Shown: positions 33,041 through 41,292 of the stretch, in pieces | Numbering within the stretch: position 1 is the first letter of the stretch | Layout: every line of letters begins with the position of its first letter | Assembly: GCF_001482285.1 (NCBI RefSeq) | Contig: NZ_LOEP01000056.1 | Coordinates: forward strand, 62,001 to 126,000 | Origin: Haloferax sp. Q22 | Lineage (GTDB): Archaea > Halobacteriota > Halobacteria > Halobacteriales > Haloferacaceae | Length of the DNA stretch: 64,000 nucleotides | Direction: 5' to 3' | Position numbers and translations under genes: made by a program | The notes under the pieces: model-generated | Databases searched by the model: none | The model's input: the letters and a program-made list of their open reading frames with translations, nothing else | Told to the model about the DNA's origin: nothing

Positions 33041-33889
33041 ATGAGTACCGAAGAAGCACACGACGACCACGGCCATCACCTGCCGGCGGTTCAGGACTGG
33101 CCGCGCGGCTTCGGCGAGGCGAGCTGGTGGCCGTTCGTCACCGCCGTCGGGGGCGCGGGCATCTACGCCGGTGCCGGGCTGTACGTCATGGGACAGGACG
33201 GAATCGTCGGCCAGACGGCGGGCCCCGCCGTGTTCATCGGCAGTATCTTCCTCTTCCTGGCCGGGCTCTACGGCTGGTTGTACCACGCGTTCGTGAGCCA
33301 CTTCTGGTCGCGCGACGCGAGCCAGAAGAGCGCATCGAAGCTTCGCTGGGGCATGATTGCCTTCCTCGGCTCCGAACTCGGGACGTTCGGCGCGCTGTTC
33401 GCGTACTACTTCTTCATCCGCGCGGGGACGTGGCCGCCGCAGGAACTTCCACACCTCACAGGCTCGTTGGTGTTAGCCAACACCGCCATCCTCATCGTGT
33501 CCAGTTTCACGCTCCACTGGGCGCACGTCGCCATCCGCGAGGAGAACCACCGTAACTTCATCCTCGGCCTCGCCGTCACGCTCCTGCTCGGTGCGGTGTT
33601 CATCGGCGGGCAGGTGTACGAGTACTACGAGTTCATCGTCCACTCGAACTTCTCCATCACCGACGGCATCTTCGGGTCGGCGTTCTACGGCCTCACCGGC
33701 CTGCACGGCCTCCACGTCAGCCTCGGCGCGGTGCTTCTCGGTATCGTCTTCGTCCGCGCGCTCCGCGGGCAGTACTCCGCCGAACGCCACGTCTCCGTCA
33801 GTACGGCCTCGATGTACTGGCACTTCGTGGACGTCGTCTGGATCTTCCTCGTCGTCGTCCTCTACGTCGGCGCGGAAGTCGGCGCGTAA
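33041..33889 (+). CDS. coxC: Heme-copper cytochrome oxidase subunit III
   Basis: 282 residues with seven predicted membrane helices. Subunit III signatures include SELGTFGALFAYYFFIRAG, FTLHWAHVAI, GLTGLHGLHVSLGAVLLG and the terminal STASMYWHFVDVVWIFLVVV. It is part of the terminal oxidase reducing oxygen to water. The N-terminal 30 residues are His-rich (HDDHGHHLP). Stand-alone here: no subunit I or II gene is adjacent. A TATA-like ATTTTTAGTAACC at ~33010-33020 suggests a near-leaderless transcript. Confidence 0.94.
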   Translation: MSTEEAHDDHGHHLPAVQDWPRGFGEASWWPFVTAVGGAGIYAGAGLYVMGQDGIVGQTAGPAVFIGSIFLFLAGLYGWLYHAFVSHFWSRDASQKSASKLRWGMIAFLGSELGTFGALFAYYFFIRAGTWPPQELPHLTGSLVLANTAILIVSSFTLHWAHVAIREENHRNFILGLAVTLLLGAVFIGGQVYEYYEFIVHSNFSITDGIFGSAFYGLTGLHGLHVSLGAVLLGIVFVRALRGQYSAERHVSVSTASMYWHFVDVVWIFLVVVLYVGAEVGA

Positions 33890-34150
33890 CTCTCGTCGCC
33901 GCGCCGCGACGTAACCGATTCTTTTTAGCCGACTCATCCGAGAGCCACGGACGCCGGCACGTCCTGTCGAGGGATGGAAACGGGCGTCCACTGCCATGGG
34001 TTGTTCGGACCACGTCCTCGGACGCGACGTGGACGTGTCGGACTTCTCGACCGTCGAGCGGCGGGACTGCCACACCGACCGAGAGTTGCGTCCGCGTCCG
34101 AATCGCCGTCCGCGTCCGAATTCTCACCAGCGTCCCGCGCCAGCGACCGC

Positions 34151-35809
34151 TCACCCGAACTGTTCGTTGAACCGGTAGATGTCCTCGTCCACGCCGGCGA
34201 CGATGAGGTCGTCGTCGGCTTTGACCCGGAACTCCGGGGCGATTTCGGTGACGAGCGTCCCGTCTCGCTCGACGGCGATGACGGTGCAGTTCGTCCGGGC
34301 GCGAACGTCGGCCCCGGCGAGCGTCCGCCCTACGAGCCCGGGCGCGTGGGTCCGGACGATTTCTATCTGCGACTGCGGCGCGATGACCTCCTCGTCGAGC
34401 ACCGTCGAGGCGAGCATCCGCCCGGCGACCGTCGAGAGCGCGAGGACGTAGTCCGCGCCAGCGCGGTAGAGTTTGGCGATGCTCTCGGTCTCGTTGGCGC
34501 GGGCGATGACCTCCGTCTCCTCGGAGACGCGCTCGGAGACGAGCGTGGCGAAGACGGCCGTGGTGTCGTTGTCGAGCGCGAGGAGGACGCCGCGGGCCTC
34601 GGTGACGTTCGCCTCGGAGAGCGTCTGGGGGTCGGTGATGTCGCCCACGAGGTCGACGCCGGGCTTGTCCTGTTTGTCCACGACGAGATGCGGGACGCCG
34701 GCGCTCGCCAGCGTCTCGGCCGCGGTCGACCCGACCTCCCCGTACCCCGCGACGATGACGGTCCCGCGGCGGAAGCGCCGCGCCGACGACAGCGTCAGCG
34801 CCCGGAGCTCTTCGAGTTGCTTCTCGCGGCCGACGACGAGCAGGATGGTGTGCTCGTCGATGACGGCGTCAGGGGCGGGCGGGGAGACGAACTCCCCGGT
34901 GAACCACGCACCGATGACGTTGGCACCCGTGACCTGGCCGATGCCGCTCTCGGCGATGGTCCGCCCCTCGACGGAACTCCCGCGCTGGACGAGCAGTTCC
35001 GCGACCTTGAAGTCCTCGCCGATTTCGATGGCGTCGCCGAGTTCCGAGGAGATGGACGTGGTCGCCTTGCCGGCGAGGCTCTCGCCGAGGAGTCGGCGCG
35101 GCGAGACGACCCGGTCGGCACCGGCGTAGCGGTGGTAGTCCGCGACCTCGGGGTCCTCGATGAGGCTGACGACGCGGGCGTCCGGGGCGGCCTGCTTCGC
35201 GGCGAGGATGATGCTCGCGTTCGTCTCGTCGTCGTCGTCGGCGACGATGGCGAGCGCCTCGGCCGCGTTCGCCGCTTCGAGCGACTCGATGGCCTCGGGG
35301 TCGCCGTGGACGACCTCGTAGCCCTCGCCGTACAGTTCCTCGGCGCGGTCGCGGTCGGCTTCGAGAATCACGTAGGGAACGTCCATCGAGTCGAGTTCGT
35401 CCACGAGGGCGTCGCCGCGGGGGGTGAACGTACAGATGACGACGTGGTCCGTGTGCGTCGAGGTCGTCGGCGGCGCGGTCCGCAGGGCGTCTTCGACGAG
35501 GGGGACGAGAAACAGCGGGAGCGTGAGGAAGACGGTCGTGACGCCCGTGAGTTGCATCAGAATCGACAGCGCGAGCAGCGGCGGGTGGTCGACCCAAAAC
35601 CGGGTCTGCTCGCCGTAGCCCGTCGTCGTGAACGTCTCGACGACGACGTGGACCGCCTGCAGGAACGTGACGTCCTCGCCGGCGAAAAAGCCCGCCGCCC
35701 ACTGGTAGGCGATGGAGAACGCGAGCATCAACAGCCCGGCCCCCGTGAGATAACGGCCAAGTCGTCGCTTCGCCTTCGACAACCCGGGGCCGTCGCCCGA
35801 AATAGACAT
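34151..35809 (-). CDS. Potassium channel with two TrkA (RCK) NAD-binding modules
   Basis: 552 residues. Two membrane helices and a pore with a GYGE selectivity segment (TFTTTGYGEQTR, ~residues 55-66) are followed by two RCK/TrkA_N Rossmann units (VVICTFTPRGDALVDELD and TVIVAGYGEVGSTAAETL) and two TrkA_C-type regulatory domains, the second at the C-terminus. Ligand binding to the RCK ring gates K+ flux, important for a salt-in strategist. TATA-like CTTTTAGCC (minus) lies ~32 nt upstream. Larger than simple two-TM/one-RCK channels. Confidence 0.9.
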   Translation of the reverse strand: MSISGDGPGLSKAKRRLGRYLTGAGLLMLAFSIAYQWAAGFFAGEDVTFLQAVHVVVETFTTTGYGEQTRFWVDHPPLLALSILMQLTGVTTVFLTLPLFLVPLVEDALRTAPPTTSTHTDHVVICTFTPRGDALVDELDSMDVPYVILEADRDRAEELYGEGYEVVHGDPEAIESLEAANAAEALAIVADDDDETNASIILAAKQAAPDARVVSLIEDPEVADYHRYAGADRVVSPRRLLGESLAGKATTSISSELGDAIEIGEDFKVAELLVQRGSSVEGRTIAESGIGQVTGANVIGAWFTGEFVSPPAPDAVIDEHTILLVVGREKQLEELRALTLSSARRFRRGTVIVAGYGEVGSTAAETLASAGVPHLVVDKQDKPGVDLVGDITDPQTLSEANVTEARGVLLALDNDTTAVFATLVSERVSEETEVIARANETESIAKLYRAGADYVLALSTVAGRMLASTVLDEEVIAPQSQIEIVRTHAPGLVGRTLAGADVRARTNCTVIAVERDGTLVTEIAPEFRVKADDDLIVAGVDEDIYRFNEQFG

Positions 35810-35862
35810 AGTCGGGCTATGTGCGCCGGTGGCTAAAAGCGTCCTGACGCGGTAGTGCTCTC

Positions 35863-36213
35863 ATGACTCGCCGACGGGACGCCGCGCTCGCGGGGTCGGT
35901 GCTCGTCCCCACCGCGCTCGCGGCGGCCCTCCTACGGACGCCGGTGACACCGGTGCCGGTCCTCGTCGGCGTCGTTGGGGCGCTCGCGCTGGAAGCGGCG
36001 CTGTCGCTTCGGGCGTCGAGCGTCCGCGCGCTCTGGGAGCGACGGGTCGTCCGAACCACGTCAGTCGCGACCGCCGTCGTCGGAATCGTCCTCGGCGTCG
36101 TCGTCTTCGGACGACAGACGCTACTCGCCGTCGCGGTCGGGCTCTCGACCTATCTGTTCCTCCTCGCCGCGGTCGAACTCCGGAGTCGTCGCCGAGGAGA
36201 TAACCCCCCGTGA
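35863..36213 (+). CDS. Small four-helix membrane protein, hypothetical
   Basis: 116 residues almost entirely in four hydrophobic segments (about 8-24, 28-48, 62-84, 86-104), with Arg-rich loops on one side by the positive-inside pattern. No cofactor or transport motif is seen. Divergent from the K+ channel gene with a 53-bp gap, so both may share regulatory DNA. Function unknown. Confidence 0.68.
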   Translation: MTRRRDAALAGSVLVPTALAAALLRTPVTPVPVLVGVVGALALEAALSLRASSVRALWERRVVRTTSVATAVVGIVLGVVVFGRQTLLAVAVGLSTYLFLLAAVELRSRRRGDNPP

Positions 36214-36319
36214 GTCGGTCCCGCGGACCTGTTACGCGAGGAATACTTAACCGCCGTCCGTCCTCCGGTACGTGTATGTGTAGCACACCGTCCGACCGCC
36301 GAGCCGACAGTCCGCGACC

Positions 36320-37201
36320 GTGACGCTCTCAGGGAGTAGCGGGGCGACTGCTCGGACGACCCGCCGGACGAGACGCCGCGTGCTCGAAACCGGCGGCGCG
36401 GCGGCAGCGGCCACGCTTGGGTTCGGCGTGCTCCTCGCGACCGACTGGGTGTGGCTCGTCTCGCGCGCCGCCCCCTCGCCCGAGACCGCCGCGGCGACGT
36501 GGGCCGCCGGAACCCTGCTCGTCGTCGTCGGACTCTGCGCGTACGCCTACGCGAACGCGGACGAGAACGTCGCACCCGAGGGTGGTCGCGCGTCCGGGTC
36601 GACGGAACCGGGCCACCCTTACGACGGTCTCGGCGTGCCGACCGCCGTCACGCTCGTCCGAGGCTTCCTCGTCGCGGGCGTCGCGGGCATCGCCGGCGTG
36701 GCGCTCTACGGCCCGCTGAGTCCGTCGTGGGCGTGGGGCGCTGCCGTCGGTTACGGGGTTGCGGCCGCGCTCGACGCCCTCGACGGGGCGCTCGCCCGCC
36801 GACTCGACCGCGTCAGCCGACTCGGCGGGCGACTCGACACCGCGGTCGATGCCTTCGGCCTCCTCGTCGCCCCGCTCGCCGGCGTCCTCCTCGGGGAACT
36901 CGCCTGGTGGTATCTCTCGGTCGGGGTGGCGCGGTACGTCTTTCTCGCCGGGATCGGACTCCGCGAGCGAGCGGACCGGCCGACGTTCGACCTCCCGCCC
37001 CGCGCCTCACGGCGCGTCCTCGCCGGCATCCAGATGGCTGTCGTCCCGCTGGCGCTCGCTCCGGGCGTCTTCGACCCGTGGATGCCCCTCGTGACTGGGG
37101 TCGCGGCGGCGGCGCTCCTGCTCGGCTTTGCTCGGGACTGGGGCTACGTCTCGGGCCGGTTCAGGAGAGATGACGACGGAAACGCGTCCGTTCCGGAGTA
37201 A
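36320..37201 (+). CDS. CDP-alcohol phosphatidyltransferase family protein
   Basis: 293 residues from a GTG start. After a twin-Arg-like basic N-terminus and two membrane helices, the CDP-alcohol motif appears as ALDALDGALARRL...GGRLDTAVDA (residues ~150-178). The second DG is intact, but the first DG is replaced (ALDALDG), a small deviation from the canonical motif. It probably forms a phospholipid headgroup bond (glycerol or inositol phosphate type). Clearly diverged from pssA. Ends next to the convergent methyltransferase gene (no gap). Confidence 0.85.
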   Translation: MTLSGSSGATARTTRRTRRRVLETGGAAAAATLGFGVLLATDWVWLVSRAAPSPETAAATWAAGTLLVVVGLCAYAYANADENVAPEGGRASGSTEPGHPYDGLGVPTAVTLVRGFLVAGVAGIAGVALYGPLSPSWAWGAAVGYGVAAALDALDGALARRLDRVSRLGGRLDTAVDAFGLLVAPLAGVLLGELAWWYLSVGVARYVFLAGIGLRERADRPTFDLPPRASRRVLAGIQMAVVPLALAPGVFDPWMPLVTGVAAAALLLGFARDWGYVSGRFRRDDDGNASVPE

Positions 37202-38107
37202 TCAGTCGAGTTCGGCCAACACGTCGAGGTTGTGGGCGACGTACACGAGTTCGTCGCCCGCGAGCGCGTCGTGCCGGGCCTCGAGCCACCCGTCGAGCGT
37301 CGCGCGGTCGACCGCAGTCGACTCACCGACCGACTCCTCGACGAAGCCGAGGACGCGGTCGAGGAAGATTCGCGCCTCGTCGTCGTGCGGCGGGTGGACG
37401 ACCCAGTCCGAGCCGCCGGCCGCGACGACCGGCGCGTCGAGGTCGGGAAGGACCGAAAGGAGGTCGGAACCGGTGTCCGGTCCCGCGCGTTCGCCGCCGC
37501 GCATTGTCCCGTGATACGCGCCGAGAACCGCGTCGTCGTCGGGGTGGCTCGGTCGGAACGCGGTTCGGCCGTCGAACGTGATGGGCGCGTAGAAGAGGCC
37601 CTCGTCGGTCAGCCGCGAGAGAAGCGCGTCGACCGCGCGGCGGAGCGGGAGCACGTCGAGGACCGCGTGCGCGACCACGAGGTCGATGGCCTTCGGGAGG
37701 ACCGTCATGGCCTCGAAGAGGTCGCTCGTCACGTAGGTAAGCGAGACGCTTCGGCCGTGGCGTTCGATGCGGAACCCGTCGGGTGTCGGCTCGGCGGTCC
37801 AGCCGGCGGCGCGTGCCCACTTGGCGAACGCCGCGGCCGCGTGGTCGGCCATCCCGCGCGTCCTGTCGACCATGACGTACTTTATCTCGTCGTGCGCGTC
37901 GAAGACGCCCCACGAGAGGAGCCGGCGACACATCGCGCCCGTCCCCGCGCCGACCGAGACGACGCGGAGCGGCTCTCCCGACCGCGACTCGGCGCGCGCC
38001 TCCAGCCGGTCGATGAGACTCGCGAGCGTCGGTCGGTGGAGCGCGCGGTCGTCCACGGACTCCTTCGCGCGGAGGTAGTGGACGAACCGGTCGTCGTGGC
38101 TGGTCAC
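37202..38107 (-). CDS. Class I SAM-dependent methyltransferase
   Basis: 301 residues from a GTG at 38107 (VTSHDDRFVHYLRAKESVDD). The SAM-binding Rossmann motif RVVSVGAGTGAMCRRLLSWG is at ~residues 60-80, followed by an acidic residue after strand 2 (KYVMVDRTRGM) and AIDLVVAHAVLDVLP. No substrate-defining domain is recognised. A longer in-frame reading upstream to 38665 overlaps the next gene and lacks family character, so it was dropped. Confidence 0.85.
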   Translation of the reverse strand: MTSHDDRFVHYLRAKESVDDRALHRPTLASLIDRLEARAESRSGEPLRVVSVGAGTGAMCRRLLSWGVFDAHDEIKYVMVDRTRGMADHAAAAFAKWARAAGWTAEPTPDGFRIERHGRSVSLTYVTSDLFEAMTVLPKAIDLVVAHAVLDVLPLRRAVDALLSRLTDEGLFYAPITFDGRTAFRPSHPDDDAVLGAYHGTMRGGERAGPDTGSDLLSVLPDLDAPVVAAGGSDWVVHPPHDDEARIFLDRVLGFVEESVGESTAVDRATLDGWLEARHDALAGDELVYVAHNLDVLAELD

Positions 38108-38269
38108 GACCGCCCCGTCTCGGCGGACTCGTATAACCGTTCTCCCGAGGCCGACCCGACGGGCGCGAGCGAATCGGTCACAGCGGGCACGCTGAAGTGT
38201 GAACTGAGCGAAACGTTCGCTCGATTCGCCCGGAAAGTATTTGATTCGGTTCCGGTGATGTAACCCCAA

Positions 38270-40468
38270 ATGGATAGCGAGATTATCGACGCGGTGACCG
38301 GGTGGGATTCCGCGCCCGCCGAACGAGGCTACGGTGGTCTCCGGTCGCTCGCGGACGACGGCTTCACAGGTGCCGTCGTCGCAGGCATGACGTGGGGATT
38401 CATGCTCAACGGCCGTCTCCTCGGGGTTTTCGACGGGACGGTCGCCGATTTCGAGGGTGAATCGTTCGAGGCGCACCGCGCACCGGACCCGGCGCTGCCG
38501 CTTCTGTACGCGATGCGGGAGACCGGCGGCGACATCCGCGCGCAGTACTACACCGAGGAGACGCCGCTGGGGGACGCCGACGGAACGCTCTCGGCGGGTG
38601 GCTTCACCGGCTACGTCGAACTGTCCGAGAACGTGCTCTCGGGCGACTACTACGTCGTCTACCACGGGGGGAAGTCGATGAGCGCGGCCTTCGTCGGCAA
38701 CAGCAAGCGACTCGTCACCGGCGACGACGCGTTCGAGCGTGCGAGCGACGAGGTCGGCATCTACAAAGTCTACGACGTGGACCTCGACCTCGTCGATATC
38801 CCGGAGCCCGAGCCCGACGAGGAGGAGGACGAGGACGCGGCGGGAGTCGCCGCGACGGGTGGCGAGGCCGATACGACGGGCGCGTCCGGAAAGCCGGAGA
38901 CGCCGACGACCACAGACGAGACGAGTACGACGGGGGCGGCCGACAACGAGTCCGAGCGCGCCGCCGCCGCCGACCCCACCGACGGAGAGCCGGCGACGGC
39001 CGACGCCCCGGTGAGCGCGGAACCGCCGGCCGAAACTGCGGCCGACCCGGAGCCGCCGACGTCCGACGACGACGGCACCGAGACGACCGACGAGCCGTCC
39101 ACGGGCCCCTCCGAGTCACAGTCCCCGGAGCCAGCCGGGACAGAGGCGGCGGCAGCGACGGACCGGCCCGCGTCCGACGAGCCGGCCTCACCGATGTCCG
39201 AGGGGCCCGTCGTCGCCGACGCCCCGCAGAAGAACGGAGAAGCGCCGTCTCCGGACCCGCTCGCGGAGGACGGTGCGACCGGCGACGACGTGTTCTCCGC
39301 CGAGGCACAGTGGCGAAACGCCCGGTCGATACCCTCCTTGGACCCCCGCGACGCAGCGGGCGAGTCGGTGGATGACCGCCCCGGAACGCCTCGAAGCCAT
39401 CAGGGCAACACGACGCAGGCGACGCATCACCGCCCGTCCCGGGGCGGGGCGGGCGACAAGGGGCGACCGTCGCCGAGAGACCAGTCGAACCAGCAACAGT
39501 CCCAGCCGACCGAGCAGACGCCCGACGAGCCCGACGTCGACCCGGCGGAAGCCGAGTCGCTGAAAGAACGAGTCGAGTCGCTGGCATCCGAGCGCGACCG
39601 GCTCGAGTCCGAGCGCGACGCCCTCCGCGAGGAGCGGGACGAACACCGCTCGCGCGCCGAGGAGCTCGAAGACCGCGTCGCCGAACTCGAATCCGAGGTC
39701 GACCGGCTCCGCGACCGGCTCGACGAGGCGGGCGTCCGGTCGACCGACCGGTCCATGTCGGCCGACGAGGCGCTCCGCGGGACGAACCTCTTCGTCCGCT
39801 ACGCCCAGAAAGGGCAGGCGACGCTGGAGAAGGCCCACGACGGGCAGGCCTCCCGTGAGGAGGTCATCGAGAACCTCCGGCTGGAACACCACACCACGTT
39901 CGACACGGAGGGGCTGGGCATCGACGGCCAGCCATACGAGGCGTTCCTTCACGAGACGCCCGAGTACGGCTTCGCCAAGTGGGTCGTCACTGACCTGCTC
40001 TACGAAATCGGCGAGACGGGCAACCGGTCGAGCCTCGCCGGCGTCTTCGACTCGATTCCGAAGGCCGACCGCATCGAACTGTACGGGAGCGTCTCGGTGC
40101 CCATCGGCGACGATGAAAGCGAGTCGCGGCAGTTCGACGTCATCGTCCGCGACCAGATGGGCGAGCCGCTGTTCGTGGCGAACCTGAACGACTCGCGGGA
40201 CCCGGCGACCCAGCCGATGGTCACCCAACTCATCAAGGACTCGAAGGCCGTCGCCGACGCGAAAGAGACGCTCGGCTCGGCGTTCGTGGTTACGAGGAGT
40301 TTCTTCGAGCCGGAGGCGCTCGAAGCCGCCACGGCCGAGACCGGCGGCGGCCTCCTGAGCCGGTCGAAGCGCAAGAGCTTCGTGAAACTCTCGCGGAAGC
40401 AGGGCTACCACCTCTGTCTGGTGGAGGCCCGCGGTGGCGAGTTCCACCTGAACGTCCCCGACCTCTGA
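38270..40468 (+). CDS. Large three-part protein of unknown function (DUF7527-like)
   Basis: 732 residues. Part 1 (1-~175) is a folded domain with repeated G-Y/F-x strands (GYGGLRSLADDGFTGAVVAG, GGKSMSAAFVGNSKRLVTG). Part 2 (~180-430) is a long disordered Glu/Thr/Pro/Ala-rich linker. Next, ~430-500 is a heptad coiled coil (ERVESLASERDRLESERDAL). Part 3 (~505-732) is a second folded domain with a QFDVIVRDQMGEPLFVANLND strand pair and helices resembling a nuclease-like alpha/beta core but without an E-x-K. No enzyme function can be assigned. TATA-like GTATTTGATT at 38239. Confidence 0.75.
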   Translation: MDSEIIDAVTGWDSAPAERGYGGLRSLADDGFTGAVVAGMTWGFMLNGRLLGVFDGTVADFEGESFEAHRAPDPALPLLYAMRETGGDIRAQYYTEETPLGDADGTLSAGGFTGYVELSENVLSGDYYVVYHGGKSMSAAFVGNSKRLVTGDDAFERASDEVGIYKVYDVDLDLVDIPEPEPDEEEDEDAAGVAATGGEADTTGASGKPETPTTTDETSTTGAADNESERAAAADPTDGEPATADAPVSAEPPAETAADPEPPTSDDDGTETTDEPSTGPSESQSPEPAGTEAAAATDRPASDEPASPMSEGPVVADAPQKNGEAPSPDPLAEDGATGDDVFSAEAQWRNARSIPSLDPRDAAGESVDDRPGTPRSHQGNTTQATHHRPSRGGAGDKGRPSPRDQSNQQQSQPTEQTPDEPDVDPAEAESLKERVESLASERDRLESERDALREERDEHRSRAEELEDRVAELESEVDRLRDRLDEAGVRSTDRSMSADEALRGTNLFVRYAQKGQATLEKAHDGQASREEVIENLRLEHHTTFDTEGLGIDGQPYEAFLHETPEYGFAKWVVTDLLYEIGETGNRSSLAGVFDSIPKADRIELYGSVSVPIGDDESESRQFDVIVRDQMGEPLFVANLNDSRDPATQPMVTQLIKDSKAVADAKETLGSAFVVTRSFFEPEALEAATAETGGGLLSRSKRKSFVKLSRKQGYHLCLVEARGGEFHLNVPDL

Positions 40469-40754
40469 GTCGGCGACGCCTCGCGTCGGGCGGCGCCGTC
40501 GCTGCGCTGTCGCTTGTTACTTTGCGTTCCGCCCCGACGGTCGCGTGGAGCGCCGCGGCTGTCGGGGTTACTGAACGATAGTGAAACGACCGCGGCGCTC
40601 GGAGCGCGTCCGCGGCGAGTGTCCGTGGTGTCGCGTCGGCACCGTCCGGTACCAACCGCATCGAAGCACGGCTAACGCGGTCGGTCCGATGTCGTGCCCG
40701 GAAAGACTCGTCGGACGAAACAGGATAGAACGACCGCGTGCGCCTGAAGTGTGG
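40469..40754. other. Intergenic region, possible zinc-finger gene remnant
   Basis: 286 bp with no intact gene. A GTG-started frame at 40581 encodes KRPRRSERVRGECPWCRVG...MSCPERLV, which looks like half of a haloarchaeal zinc-finger protein, then runs into the antisense of the next gene. It could be a decayed small gene. No repeats or RNA genes seen. Confidence 0.3.
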
Positions 40755-41060
40755 TTAGTTCTCGATTTCGGCCGCTTCCTCGATCTTCATCGATTCGAGC
40801 TTGCCGACGATTTCGTCGAGCTTGTCGTCGAGTTCGTCGACGAACTCCTGGGTGCGCTCGGTGGTGATTGCGCCCTGGCTGGAGGGTTCGATGAGGTTCT
40901 CTTCTTCGAGAACGCGGAGGGAGTAGCGGACCTTGTGGTGCGGGTAGCCTGTCTCGTTGGACATCTTCACGATGCCGATTGGCTCACTTTCGATGACCAT
41001 CTTCAGGACCTGGAGATGGCGCTCCAACATATCGACTTCCTTCTCAAGTCGGTCTATCAT
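40755..41060 (-). CDS. Small winged-helix regulator with coiled-coil ends
   Basis: 101 residues: an N-terminal amphipathic helix (IDRLEKEVDMLERHLQVLKM), a winged helix-turn-helix (IVKMSNETGYPHHKVRYSLR, VLEEENLIEPSSQGAITTER) and a long C-terminal helix (ELDDKLDEIVGKLESMKIEE). The flanking helices suggest a dimer or oligomer. It is divergent from purA. A 13-bp palindrome (AGGCTT-T-AAGCCT, 41084-41096) sits over its own TATA region, pointing to autoregulation. Confidence 0.82.
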   Translation of the reverse strand: MIDRLEKEVDMLERHLQVLKMVIESEPIGIVKMSNETGYPHHKVRYSLRVLEEENLIEPSSQGAITTERTQEFVDELDDKLDEIVGKLESMKIEEAAEIEN

Positions 41061-41083
41061 GCCATTTGTTAACTCTTCTTGGG

Positions 41084-41096
41084 AGGCTTTAAGCCT
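41084..41096 (-). promoter_or_regulatory. Palindrome overlapping the TATA box of the small regulator
   Basis: AGGCTT-T-AAGCCT is a perfect 13-bp palindrome around one base. Its centre (CTTTAAG / CTTAAAG) serves as the TATA-like element ~30 nt upstream of the regulator start, so a protein bound here would exclude TBP. The adjacent winged-helix protein is the natural candidate. Confidence 0.5.
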
Positions 41097-41292
41097 TGCC
41101 CTCCGGGTCGGCGAATAATGAGATAACGCGACCTTAACGAGGACACTAATTAACCGTTGTGTTATCCGTCGCCACGCTAATGCGTGTTCATGGCGTATTC
41201 TTCGGCAACGATTCGGTAATTAGGCACAAACGTGTATTGCTCGTCGGCCGCGACCGTAATCTGTTTAGTGCGGCGCGGGGAACGGCCGACGT

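Noticed and set aside
38108..38665. Upstream extension of the methyltransferase frame
   Set aside because: It lies antisense to the 732-aa protein gene and lacks conserved sequence; the GTG at 38107 gives a normal-length enzyme.
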